Positions 1-8,204 of a stretch of 52,069 bases of DNA are shown here, piece after piece. The notes beneath the pieces are model-generated. The model did not search any database. It worked only from the letters and a program-made list of their open reading frames with translations, and had not been told where the DNA came from. Each line of letters opens with the position of its first letter. Within the stretch, counting starts at the first letter, position 1. The DNA is taken from positions 1 to 52,069 of the forward strand of contig JBOFGX010000173.1 in the NCBI GenBank assembly GCA_051649345.1, given 5' to 3'. The stretch comes from Leadbetterella sp051649345. GTDB taxonomy: Bacteria > Bacteroidota > Bacteroidia > Cytophagales > Spirosomataceae. Made by a program: the position numbers and the translations under genes.

Positions 1-155
1 TGAGAGCATGGTATACCAACAAAATTGGATTCAAAAAAAATAACCGAGAGTCAGAATGGTCAAATTCAAACAAACGAAAAAACGTAGAATTAACGATTGA
101 TTTTCTTCAAAAAATAAAGGAAGACTATACTTCACTAAAAAAACAATGTGAATAA
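1..155 (+). CDS. C-terminal end of an unidentified protein (cut by window edge)
   Basis: A frame open from the left edge (first full codon at base 3) runs about 50 codons to a TAA at 153-155. The tail is polar and charged, rich in Lys, Asn and Glu, and ends KKQCE. I recognise no family, and the rest of the gene lies outside the window. It could be a chance open frame, although the amino-acid composition is like that of a normal protein and the frame stops shortly before the first repeat element at 224. Confidence 0.35.
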   Translation, partial: RAWYTNKIGFKKNNRESEWSNSNKRKNVELTIDFLQKIKEDYTSLKKQCE

Positions 156-223
156 AGTGGGGTTAAGGAGAGGTCTATTGTTTATCATTTAGAGAGTTTT
201 GTAAGCTGTAGAACAAGGTAAAT

Positions 224-560
224 ACTCGACCCTCAAAAAGTACAAGAAGAGAAATTTCTCAGCAAATGAGGTGCGACTGAGGTCAAGCGAAAGAGTATTG
301 GCCTTAATTTTTCATGAATAGGGACAAGTTGCGGGGAAAAATTCGAATAATTTTTCGCTTGCCGGAGTGCCGTATCAGGGGTTTTGGCTTGGATCTGGCC
401 CTCCGGCTTTTTGGCCAATCAAAAAGTAAGTTCCGCCTGAATAGTGTAGCCGTCAAAAAAAGAAAAATACTAGCTTTTTGCTGATATTGATTTTTATTTT
501 CGATTAAAACTAGAATAATAAAATGATATTCAATTATTTATGAGTATTTGAGGGATGACT
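224..560. repeat. Inverted-repeat-bounded non-coding element, copy 1
   Basis: About 337 bp. It starts ACTCGACCCTCAAA and ends TTTGAGGGATGACT, which are imperfect inverted repeats of each other (12 of 14 matching). The body is closely similar to the elements at 7386-7738 and 7741-8061. It holds two possible hairpins: GCCGGAG (361-367) with CTCCGGC (401-407), and CTTTTTG (407-413) with CAAAAAG (420-426). A 61-codon frame on the minus strand (233-418) is broken in the other copies, so the element is probably non-coding. It resembles a MITE or a structured extragenic repeat; this is inferred from layout only. Confidence 0.75.
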
Positions 561-804
561 ATCTAATGTTTTTTTTCGATTTTCTACTCATTCCCATTGG
601 TGTTATTTGCATTCTTGTGTATGGGGTCTTATACCTTAGACTTAATCTATTTTTTCCGTCAATTCTTTATTGCTTCTGCAGAATCACATGTTTTAAGCTT
701 CTTTATTCCAAAATCAGTATTAGACTTGTTGACGAAATATTGTTGGGCAAAGAAGCTACGAAGTACGATCGAGAAAGTATCAAGATACCTATGAGGCAAA
801 AAAA
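561..804. other. Intergenic stretch, no convincing gene
   Basis: AT-rich spacer between repeat copy 1 and the end of the DUF5916 gene. A 90-codon plus-strand frame (548-820) starts inside the repeat end, has a low-complexity hydrophobic first half and no family resemblance. Its second half coincides with the sequence shared with 30526-30613. I treat it as non-coding, or as a remnant. Confidence 0.5.
709..796. repeat. Dispersed duplicate, copy A (pair with 30526-30613)
   Basis: 88 bp aligned by eye without gaps to 30526-30613, with 8 mismatches. The shared segment begins CCAAAATCAGTATTAGACTT and ends in an inverted repeat around GATACC, which is imperfect here and perfect in the other copy. 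On the plus strand both copies read as KISIRL(V/I)DEIL..KEATKYDR, so the segment may be a fragment of a coding sequence or an extragenic repeat. No longer homology was seen on either side. Confidence 0.7.
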
Positions 805-3024
805 CTATGAAATCCAATAGTTCAATTTAAATACGAGTCCTCTGTTCTTGTTTTTGAAAAGTGGATTTGTAAAGTAATTATCTGAATATACCAAAAAGAA
901 ATCAGACATAGGTGAATATCTATATTGCAGCCTACTATTGATATTCAAGTTATTACCTTGGGTATTAAACTGCACAAAAGTTGTCCAAAATGTCTTATTC
1001 GAAAAATTGATTTCTGTTTTGGGGCTAAATAATAGTAAAACCGTAGTACCGTACTCATCAGGAAACTGTATATGATTGTACTCAGAATTTAAAGAAAATG
1101 TCCAAAAAGGCTGTTTTCTGATGGTCAAATCCAAAGATAGTTGATTAAGATAGGCATTATAAAATCCTCCCGACTGAAAACCCCCACCTATAAAAAAGTT
1201 TTTTCTTGTATCCGAAACGTAGTTTAACTCTGCATTTAGATATCTGTATGACCCTGGCCTGAGAGGTTTTTTGTCTGGCAAAGGAAAATAATACTTCAAA
1301 TACTCATCAGAATATGATAATTCGGCATTGAAATTGGAAGAATTCTTAAAATTCATATAATATACAAGACCGTTAGACCACTCGTTTCGTTTACCATCTT
1401 GAAACCAATTCACATAATTGTTAAGCTCAAATCCATGTAAAGCAATCTTACCCGATTTCGGTCTAATTCTATAATTAAATTCCGAATAACTTTGCTTAAA
1501 TCCATTTCTATATATTATTTCATCTGAATCATACGTGTCTCCAGTCGTTGAAGATGTTTCTATTCTATTAACAAAACCCATATCAGCGTAATAGTTGTCT
1601 CCCACATCATTCAAGTCAGTTAAAAACTCAAACTTGTTACTCGAATACCGAAATCCTCCAATCAAAAATTGATTTTTCCCTGTAACATTGGGTTTAAACG
1701 AAAAATGCCCCCCAGCCCAACCTGTCCATTTTCCAGAAGCTGAACTGTATGAGTACTCTAAACCTGCATTTCTTCCAAATTTGGCTAGAGGATCCTTATC
1801 TGACTCAGCGTCTGTGATATCTGTGGATATATTATGGACATAGGCCTTTATATTGCTACGTGCACCTACACGCTGTATCATAGACAAAGCGGTAAAATTT
1901 TGGGCAGCAGCATCACTCGTACTTGCTGTTTGCATATTGAAAACACCTATCCTAAGTTTTTCGGTAATATTTCCCGATAACTTAGCTCCAAAAAGTATAG
2001 GGATAGGGTTATTATCTTTGTCTATTCCTATTCTTCTGCTAAAAAATGGCTGTATAGGCGGATTGCCATAGCCTGAAAAGACATCATCGTTCTCCAGGAA
2101 GAAAGTTCGCCTTTCGGGAAAAAATATACTAAAACGCGTAAGATTCGTCACTTGCTGATCAACATCTACTTGACTAAAATCGGGGAGCAAAGTAAAATCC
2201 ATATTCAAAGAAGAACTTAATGAAAGCTTAGCATCAAATCCAACACCCCCTGTAAAATTTGAAGATTCAGATCTTTCTTTATTTACTCCACCGGTTAGAT
2301 AAGGTATGATTGCATAGTTCTTTTTGGTTTTAGGTAATTGCCCTTCCAAGTGCAAACTTCCTGTATAGCCTAAGTCAAACCCAGGAAATTGGACAGGAAC
2401 GTGTGTCCAAGTATAAAACTTGTACTTCTTTTGATCGGCACGAATAATGTTTACACCCCACACATTATTGTTAGCATCATAGCGTAGCGTTTTAAAGGGT
2501 ATTGCCATTTCGATGTAATAGCCCTTTGGGTCACGTTTTGCTCCTGAAAACCATTTGTTATCCCAAGCCGTATTCAGGGAATTTCCATCAGAACTGCCCC
2601 CAATTAAATATTCTGTCTGTACATTAAATGGCGTAACTGAAAAACCAAAACCACTACTTTTTTTATTGATCGGATCGAGAATTACTGCAATTCCATCTGC
2701 CTCTCTAATGCTTAAATCTCTCTTTAAGCTAGGAGCCACATAGGTGTTTAAAGAATCAAAACACCAAATAGCAAAATATATAAACTGATCATCAAAAACG
2801 CATTTAACTTCGGTCTTAAGCTCAGCTTTGGATTTGTCATTGGGGAATTTCTCCCAAAAATCTCCCACACTCTGTGCACCAGACCATTCTTCGGCCGTTA
2901 AATCACCGTCAACCTTGATGCTAGTCTTTGTTTTTTTTCCATAAAACTTATAATTTTCTTGAAAATTTTGAGCATGCGAAAACGTAGAAAAAAGTACTGC
3001 GATCAGAACTAGAGATTTAGTCAT
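805..3024 (-). CDS. DUF5916 outer-membrane protein with CBM9-like N-terminal domain
   Basis: 739 residues from the chosen ATG (3022-3024), which gives a clean signal peptide ending SHAQ. An ATG 27 bases upstream (3051) would lie upstream of the transcript start predicted from the box at 3049-3056. Residues about 25-225 resemble a carbohydrate-binding family 9 fold (IKVDGDLTAEEW, VILDP, YYIEMAIPF). After this comes the DUF5916 signature PDFSQVDVDQQV..LTRFSIFFPERRTFFLEN, then alternating aromatic strands ending in NYWIS, as expected of an outer-membrane beta-barrel. The family is common in Bacteroidota and its substrate is unknown. A role in glycan or small-molecule handling at the cell surface is inferred from the CBM9-like domain only. 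Monocistronic. Confidence 0.88.
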   Translation of the reverse strand: MTKSLVLIAVLFSTFSHAQNFQENYKFYGKKTKTSIKVDGDLTAEEWSGAQSVGDFWEKFPNDKSKAELKTEVKCVFDDQFIYFAIWCFDSLNTYVAPSLKRDLSIREADGIAVILDPINKKSSGFGFSVTPFNVQTEYLIGGSSDGNSLNTAWDNKWFSGAKRDPKGYYIEMAIPFKTLRYDANNNVWGVNIIRADQKKYKFYTWTHVPVQFPGFDLGYTGSLHLEGQLPKTKKNYAIIPYLTGGVNKERSESSNFTGGVGFDAKLSLSSSLNMDFTLLPDFSQVDVDQQVTNLTRFSIFFPERRTFFLENDDVFSGYGNPPIQPFFSRRIGIDKDNNPIPILFGAKLSGNITEKLRIGVFNMQTASTSDAAAQNFTALSMIQRVGARSNIKAYVHNISTDITDAESDKDPLAKFGRNAGLEYSYSSASGKWTGWAGGHFSFKPNVTGKNQFLIGGFRYSSNKFEFLTDLNDVGDNYYADMGFVNRIETSSTTGDTYDSDEIIYRNGFKQSYSEFNYRIRPKSGKIALHGFELNNYVNWFQDGKRNEWSNGLVYYMNFKNSSNFNAELSYSDEYLKYYFPLPDKKPLRPGSYRYLNAELNYVSDTRKNFFIGGGFQSGGFYNAYLNQLSLDLTIRKQPFWTFSLNSEYNHIQFPDEYGTTVLLLFSPKTEINFSNKTFWTTFVQFNTQGNNLNINSRLQYRYSPMSDFFLVYSDNYFTNPLFKNKNRGLVFKLNYWIS

Positions 3025-3048
3025 GTAATAATATTGAAGAAGTTGAAA

Positions 3049-3056
3049 CAAAATTA
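3049..3056 (-). promoter_or_regulatory. Candidate -7 box (TAATTTTG) for the DUF5916 gene
   Basis: TAATTTTG on the minus strand fits the Bacteroidota TAnnTTTG box and places transcription start about 15-18 bases before the ATG at 3024. No clear TTTG was seen at the -33 position. Confidence 0.45.
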
Positions 3057-3642
3057 CGGTTTAATCTAATTTCCAATCAACAAAGGACGAATTAATATCT
3101 CCTCTGCATTCGATTTACTCCCAATTGAGATAATAGTTTATTCCTGATTAAATCATTCTGGAGCATTTAATGCCCTTCTAGGTGCGGAATACTAATCGAC
3201 GTAACTGATCCTGTGATTATCTATTTTGCTTTCAAAAAGTGTTAATCTACTAAAAACGTCCATTGGTCTACAAATACAAAAAAAGAAAAAGGCAGTATTT
3301 ACCTTTGTTGTGCATAAAGGTTTTACAGAACAAGCAAACGAATTATACTATATATAAACAATACTTTTGATCAATATCGAAATAGACATTTAAATCATTA
3401 AACGTAAGCAACAGACCGAACGATGACTTTTGTTTGGAAAGTGGATCAGAAAGGCAAATAAAGTCTTTAACAATCCCATTAAAATAATTTTAAAGTCATA
3501 CAAAATACAGTCTAGCACTAACATTCATTTTTTTTAAACCATAATACGGATCTACTTTATTTGGTTTTTACCTATTACCAAAGCTTACTAATCAAATTGT
3601 GTTTTTTGTGTAAATTTTTTAAATCAATCTCTTTAATTTTTT
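3057..3642. other. Long intergenic region upstream of the TonB receptor
   Basis: About 590 AT-rich bases between divergent genes with no credible reading frame. Two TAnnTTTG-type boxes face the receptor, TACCTTTG at 3300-3307 and TACTTTTG at 3362-3369. Either would give a 5' leader of more than 260 bases. No riboswitch or known operator was recognised. Confidence 0.5.
3300..3369 (+). promoter_or_regulatory. Candidate promoter boxes for the TonB receptor operon
   Basis: TACCTTTG (3300-3307) and TACTTTTG (3362-3369) match the Bacteroidota -7 consensus TAnnTTTG. Neither has an evident TTTG 19 bases upstream, so the assignment is tentative. Confidence 0.35.
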
Positions 3643-6405
3643 ATGAGAATATCAAAATTCATTTTACTACTATTCATTTTTAAAATTACAACTTTCTCAA
3701 TCATTGCACAGGAAAATAGTCTAAACAAAGACCCATCCAAGACCTTAATCAAAGATGAGTTTTATGACAAAACACCCCTATCCCAAGTGTTAAACGATCT
3801 TGTAACTAAATATCAACTTACAATTGAATACGACAAAACCGAAATTGCCAGAACAAATATTACATATTGGTTTGCTGATGTAAATGCTCTAGATGGGCTA
3901 AAAAAAGCCTTAAAGGGCACTCCATTTAAGGTTAGCGTGAATGATAAAAATCAGTTATTTATCATGTCAAAGAGCCAATTTATAGAAAAAAATGCAGACA
4001 GCAAGTACGAAGGGTCCGCCCAGAAGAAGGATTTTACACTCTCTGGGAAAATTACGGATGCTGCTACAGGAGAGACCCTTCCCTTTGCTACAATCAGTAT
4101 TAAGAACTCCAAAAATAACAGCCAGACCAATGTTGACGGTATCTTCACGCTTTTTAAAGTCCCAAGCGATACATCTTCATTAGAAATCAGCTACATAGGG
4201 TTTAAGAATAGAACATTCAAACTCAATCCCAATATCAAATTTGATAATTTCATAATTGAACTTGAGCCATCTGTTGGGGTTCTTAACGAGGTTATAATTG
4301 AAGGAGAAAAAACAGAAGTGGTAAAAGCTAATGAAATAGTGGGTATGATAAAAATGACCCCTAAGAATATTGCAAAATTACCAAATGTAGGAGAAAGGGA
4401 TCCCTTCAGAGCATTTCAATTAATGCCAGGCGTAAGTGCTTCAAATGAATCTTCATCTGGATTGTACGTAAGAGGAGGTACTCCCGATCAAACACTCGTA
4501 CTTTATGATGGTTTTACGGTATATCATGTTGACCACCTTTTTGGATTCTTCTCGGCTTTCAATTACAATGCTATCAAAGATATTCAGCTTTACAGAGGTG
4601 GTTTCGATGCAAAGTTTGGAGGTAGAATATCTGGAGTTGCAGAAATTACGGGTAAAGACGGCAACAAAAAAGAATTTAATGCAGGTGCAGACTTAAGTCT
4701 TTTGAGTGTAAATGGATTTGTAGAAACACCCATTGGTGATAAAGCTACTCTCTTAGTTGCAGGTCGCAGATCGTATAAAGGCCCCTTGTACAATAAGATA
4801 TTTGACAGCTTCGCTGATCAGCAAGAAACGAATAATCAGGGAGGTGCTCCTGGAGGAACAGGAGGAGGATTCGGTGGCGGATTTGGAGCATTTAGTAATG
4901 ATGTGAAGGCAAATTCTTATTTCTATGATATAAACTCTAAGTTTACTTATAGACCTTCACAAAAAGACATTCTTTCTTTAAGCTTTTATAATGGTACTGA
5001 CGATATGGATAACTCTACCAGCACTTCCTTTTCTGGCAGAGGGTCCTTCGGTGGTGGTGGAGGCGGTGGCTTATCCAACTTTAACACTTCTACCACTGAT
5101 GTATCCAATTGGGGAAATACAGGGAGTAGCTTAAAATGGTCTCGGAATTGGGGCAAAAGATTGTATAGCAACTCTCTCGTTAGCTACTCCAATTACTTTT
5201 CTAACAGAGATAACACTAGAAACATTTCTCTACCTACCTCTACGGATCAGTCAAGAGAGATAAAAATTGGGCAACTCGAAGACAACAATTTGAATGACCT
5301 ATCCCTAAAAACGGATTTCGAATTCAAGCTAAATCCGTCCAATCAGTTGGAATTTGGGGGTCACTATACAGCTAATAGAATAGAGTATAAATACAGCCAA
5401 AACGATACGACCACTATTTTGGATAGAAATGATGAAGGTAAAATAACCGCGTTTTACGTACAAGATAAGATAAAAATTGGGGGCACTAAACTTCAAATAA
5501 CTCCTGGAATTAGAGCCACGAACTTTGATGTAACTGGAAAAACGTATTTTGAACCTAGATTGAATGCGAATTTCAACGTTACAAGTAAGTTTAAAATTAA
5601 AGGTGCGGCTGGTATTTATTATCAAATCGTGAAACAAATAAACAGAGAGGATATTTCGGCAGGAAACAGAAACTTCTGGATACTGGCCAATGATAGCAAT
5701 TTGCCAGTTACACAATCAAATCACCTCATTTTGGGAGGTAGTTATGAAACCAAGAACTACTTACTCGATGTAGAATTTTACCAAAAGCAAAACAGCAACA
5801 TCACAGAATATACTCTCAGATTTGTTCGCCAAATTGGCTTGGGCTTACAAGCTGATGAAACTTTTTTTAATGGTAGCGAAACTATCAAAGGAGTAGATGT
5901 TTTGCTTCAAAAAAAATATGGCAGTTTTAATGGATGGCTTGCCTATACTTTTTCAGAATCGAAAAGAAACATAGCTGCTTTTTCGGATAAACCATACTAT
6001 TCTGATCAAGATGTGAGACACCAGTTTAAAGCTGTGGGATCCTATAAAGTCAAAAAATGGGATTTAGCGGCTACGCTCGTTTATTCAACAGGTAGACCTT
6101 ATACATCTATCATTGGTGCATATTCTATTGATCTTTTGGATAATACCAAACGAGATTTCACCAATCCGTCTGATAAAAATGCAAATAGACTACCTGACTA
6201 CCATAGATTAGATCTTTCTGCGACTTACAACTTCAATCATAACTTCAACGTAGGATTTTCAGTCTTTAATGTTTACAATCGTACCAATGTATGGTACAAG
6301 CGTTATGAAGTAATCAATGATAATGACGTTTCTTATCTCAATACTACCAATGTAAACTATTTGGGTTTTACGCCAAATGTGATTCTAAGTTGGAAATTAA
6401 AATAA
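3643..6405 (+). CDS. TonB-dependent outer-membrane receptor with STN and carboxypeptidase-D-like domains
   Basis: 920 residues; imports an unknown ligand through the outer membrane using TonB energy. A signal peptide ends about residue 23 (SIIAQ). An STN-type domain follows at 38-110, then a carboxypeptidase-D regulatory-like domain at 131-207 (GKITDAATGETLPFATI). The plug is at about 240-345 (LPNVGERDPFRAFQLMPG, YVRGGTPDQTLVLYDG), followed by a 22-strand-type barrel ending NVILSWKLK. The STN domain often receives a signal through a FecR-type anti-sigma factor, but no sigma/FecR pair lies nearby. Two glycine-rich insertions (399-416 and 464-477) sit early in the barrel. The next gene encodes a DUF4249 lipoprotein, a frequent partner of this receptor type; the two are separated by 11 bases and probably co-transcribed. 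Confidence 0.93.
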   Translation: MRISKFILLLFIFKITTFSIIAQENSLNKDPSKTLIKDEFYDKTPLSQVLNDLVTKYQLTIEYDKTEIARTNITYWFADVNALDGLKKALKGTPFKVSVNDKNQLFIMSKSQFIEKNADSKYEGSAQKKDFTLSGKITDAATGETLPFATISIKNSKNNSQTNVDGIFTLFKVPSDTSSLEISYIGFKNRTFKLNPNIKFDNFIIELEPSVGVLNEVIIEGEKTEVVKANEIVGMIKMTPKNIAKLPNVGERDPFRAFQLMPGVSASNESSSGLYVRGGTPDQTLVLYDGFTVYHVDHLFGFFSAFNYNAIKDIQLYRGGFDAKFGGRISGVAEITGKDGNKKEFNAGADLSLLSVNGFVETPIGDKATLLVAGRRSYKGPLYNKIFDSFADQQETNNQGGAPGGTGGGFGGGFGAFSNDVKANSYFYDINSKFTYRPSQKDILSLSFYNGTDDMDNSTSTSFSGRGSFGGGGGGGLSNFNTSTTDVSNWGNTGSSLKWSRNWGKRLYSNSLVSYSNYFSNRDNTRNISLPTSTDQSREIKIGQLEDNNLNDLSLKTDFEFKLNPSNQLEFGGHYTANRIEYKYSQNDTTTILDRNDEGKITAFYVQDKIKIGGTKLQITPGIRATNFDVTGKTYFEPRLNANFNVTSKFKIKGAAGIYYQIVKQINREDISAGNRNFWILANDSNLPVTQSNHLILGGSYETKNYLLDVEFYQKQNSNITEYTLRFVRQIGLGLQADETFFNGSETIKGVDVLLQKKYGSFNGWLAYTFSESKRNIAAFSDKPYYSDQDVRHQFKAVGSYKVKKWDLAATLVYSTGRPYTSIIGAYSIDLLDNTKRDFTNPSDKNANRLPDYHRLDLSATYNFNHNFNVGFSVFNVYNRTNVWYKRYEVINDNDVSYLNTTNVNYLGFTPNVILSWKLK

Positions 6406-6416
6406 TAATTACTAAA

Positions 6417-7259
6417 ATGAAAAAATACATAATTAGTCTTTCAATAGCAACAATTGCACTTTTTAACTCAGCTTGTACCGAAACCAACAACGTTGTTGCA
6501 TCTGGTGATAAACCTGTCATAATAGCCTATTTGAACCCCGGCAGTAGGATAGAGTTAAGTATAAAAACTGAAATCCCTTACTCTGAAAATGCTGAAGCAG
6601 TATCTACTAGTATCGACAACTTATCTGTAAGTATCAAAGGCAGCGATGGTAGTAATTATACTTTGAAATCTATCGGCGGTGGAGTTTACCAGTCTGAGGC
6701 GAATCAAGTAGTTGGGAAAAGCGGTTTGACTTATACCTTGGAGTTTGATTATAAAGGACGTAAAATAGAAGCCAGTACAGTAATACCGGCAAAACCCACA
6801 GGCTTCAAACTAGATAAATACGAGATGCCACGAACCAAAATTGATCTTAGTGGAGGATTTGGAGGGGGAGGTGGATTCCAAGGCACCAATAACACCACGC
6901 CCATAATAGCGTCATGGATAAATCCTGAAAGCGACTACCATTTTTTAGCAGCTGAAAATATTGAAACTACACCTGAAAACGTATTAACCTTACCTTCTGG
7001 TGTAACCTTGCCCAGTAGACGATTTACACAATCTCCTGTTTTAGGTACAAGTAGCAATCTCCAACCCCCATCATTTGAATATTTTGGTAAATACAATGTA
7101 ATACTATACCGGGTTAATGTTGAATATGCCGATTTATATCGTTCAGGAGGTACTACGACTCAAAACATTAGTACACCTCCTAGTAATATCAAAAATGGGT
7201 TGGGAATATTTACGGGTATTAACTCAGATACCTTACGGTTAACAGTCACAAAACAATAA
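6417..7259 (+). CDS. DUF4249 lipoprotein, partner of the TonB receptor
   Basis: 280 residues from the ATG at 6417. An earlier in-frame ATG at 6390 overlaps the receptor gene and would push the signal sequence inwards. The signal peptide ends in a lipobox (NSAC, Cys20), so this should be an outer-membrane-anchored lipoprotein. The next part (SGDKPVIIAYLNPG..IELSI) fits the DUF4249 family, whose members sit directly downstream of SusC-like receptors and are thought to work with them at the surface. A glycine-rich stretch (145-156, SGGFGGGGGFQG) echoes those in the receptor. The ligand is unknown. The operon ends with the terminator at 7285-7312. Confidence 0.85.
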   Translation: MKKYIISLSIATIALFNSACTETNNVVASGDKPVIIAYLNPGSRIELSIKTEIPYSENAEAVSTSIDNLSVSIKGSDGSNYTLKSIGGGVYQSEANQVVGKSGLTYTLEFDYKGRKIEASTVIPAKPTGFKLDKYEMPRTKIDLSGGFGGGGGFQGTNNTTPIIASWINPESDYHFLAAENIETTPENVLTLPSGVTLPSRRFTQSPVLGTSSNLQPPSFEYFGKYNVILYRVNVEYADLYRSGGTTTQNISTPPSNIKNGLGIFTGINSDTLRLTVTKQ

Positions 7260-7284
7260 TCTAATTCTTACCTTATTTATTCAA

Positions 7285-7312
7285 AAAAAGGCCATCATTT
7301 GATGGCCTTTTT
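7285..7312 (+). terminator. Rho-independent terminator of the receptor/DUF4249 operon
   Basis: Perfect inverted repeat AAAAAGGCCATC / GATGGCCTTTTT with an ATTT loop, 25 bases after the DUF4249 stop codon. Confidence 0.9.
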
Positions 7313-7385
7313 GGGTATTAAACGGAACTATGCATAAGACTACTTGACAAAATTTCATGTCTCAAATAAGCTTGAATAAAATAAC

Positions 7386-7738
7386 TAGTCGACCTTCAAA
7401 AAGTACAAGAAGAGAAATTTTTCAGCAAATGAGGTGCGGCTGAGGTCAAACGAAAGAGTGTTGGCCTGAATTTTTTATGTAACAAGGATAAGCAAAGGGA
7501 AAAAATTCGGACAATTTTTCGCTTGCCGGAATGCCGTATCAGGGCTTTTGGCTTGGGTCCGTCCGTACGGCTTTTTGGCCAATCAAAAAGTAAGTTCCGC
7601 CTGAATATGGCAGCCGTCGAAAAAAGAGAAAATACCAGCTTTTTGGTGATATTGATTGCTTTTTGGTATTTAATTTTGATAAAAAATTAGAGTACTAAAT
7701 TGATATTTAAATATTTATGAGTTTTTGAGGGTCGACTA
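7386..7738. repeat. Inverted-repeat-bounded non-coding element, copy 2
   Basis: 353 bp bounded by TAGTCGACCTTCAAAAA and TTTTTGAGGGTCGACTA, a 17-bp terminal inverted repeat with one mismatch. The body matches copy 1 and copy 3 along most of its length. It contains the GCCG...CGGC stem region (about 7525-7571) and the CTTTTTG/CAAAAAG hairpin. No open frame is shared among copies. It lies two bases from copy 3 in the same orientation. Confidence 0.8.
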
Positions 7739-7740
7739 AA

Positions 7741-8061
7741 TAGTCTACCCTCAAAAAGTACAAGAAGAGAAATTTTTCAGCAAATGAGGTGCGGCTGAGG
7801 TCAAGCGAAAGAGTGTTGGCCTGAATTTTTCAAGAATAGGGACAAGTTGAGTGGAAAAATTCGGACAATTTTTCGCTTGTGGGGTTTTTGCTTACTTTTT
7901 GACCAATCAAAAAGTAAGTTCCGCCTGAATAAGGCAGCCGTCAAAAAAGAGAAAATACCAGCTTTTTGGTGATATTGATTACTTTTTGGTATTTATTTTT
8001 GATAAAAAAATATAATAATAAAATGATATTCAATTCTTTATGAGTATGTGAGGGACGACTA
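7741..8061. repeat. Inverted-repeat-bounded non-coding element, copy 3
   Basis: 321 bp, starting TAGTCTACCCTCAAAAA and ending TATGTGAGGGACGACTA (imperfect inverted repeat). Compared with copy 2 it lacks about 32 bp that span the GCCG...CGGC hairpin. In its place the neighbouring hairpin is extended to a perfect 11-bp stem, CTTACTTTTTG (7891-7901) with CAAAAAGTAAG (7908-7918). The heptamer TAACTAG occurs at both outer edges of the copy 2 + copy 3 block (7382-7388 and 8060-8066). Confidence 0.78.
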
Positions 8062-8097
8062 ACTAGTAGCTATTGAGCTTCTCTACAATACCCTATT

Positions 8098-8175
8098 TAG
8101 TTGACCCTCACAAAGTACCTATTGATCCATTTTTCTTAAAATGAAGTGCGGTTGAGGTCGAGCGGTAGTCGACTA
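8098..8175. repeat. Shrunken copy 4 of the inverted-repeat element
   Basis: 78 bp. It begins TAGTTGACCCTCACAAAG, follows the left 70 bases of the element (AATGAAGTGCGGTTGAGGTC), then jumps to the palindromic end TAGTCGACTA (8166-8175). It looks like an internally deleted derivative that keeps both termini. Confidence 0.6.
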
Positions 8176-8204
8176 GAAAAAACGCCAACAATTTAAATCG
8201 TAAA

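Noticed and set aside
233..418. 61-codon minus-strand open frame
   Set aside because: Lies wholly within repeat copy 1 and is interrupted in copies 2 and 3, so it is a by-product of the repeat.
548..820. 90-codon plus-strand open frame
   Set aside because: Starts inside the repeat end, has a low-complexity hydrophobic first half, no family resemblance and no promoter box; reported instead as spacer plus duplicate segment.
3057..3642. Riboswitch in the long leader of the TonB receptor
   Set aside because: No recognisable conserved core (for example cobalamin-type elements) could be found by eye.
5329..5715. 128-codon minus-strand frame inside the TonB receptor gene
   Set aside because: Shadow of a strongly supported receptor gene; composition has no protein-family character.
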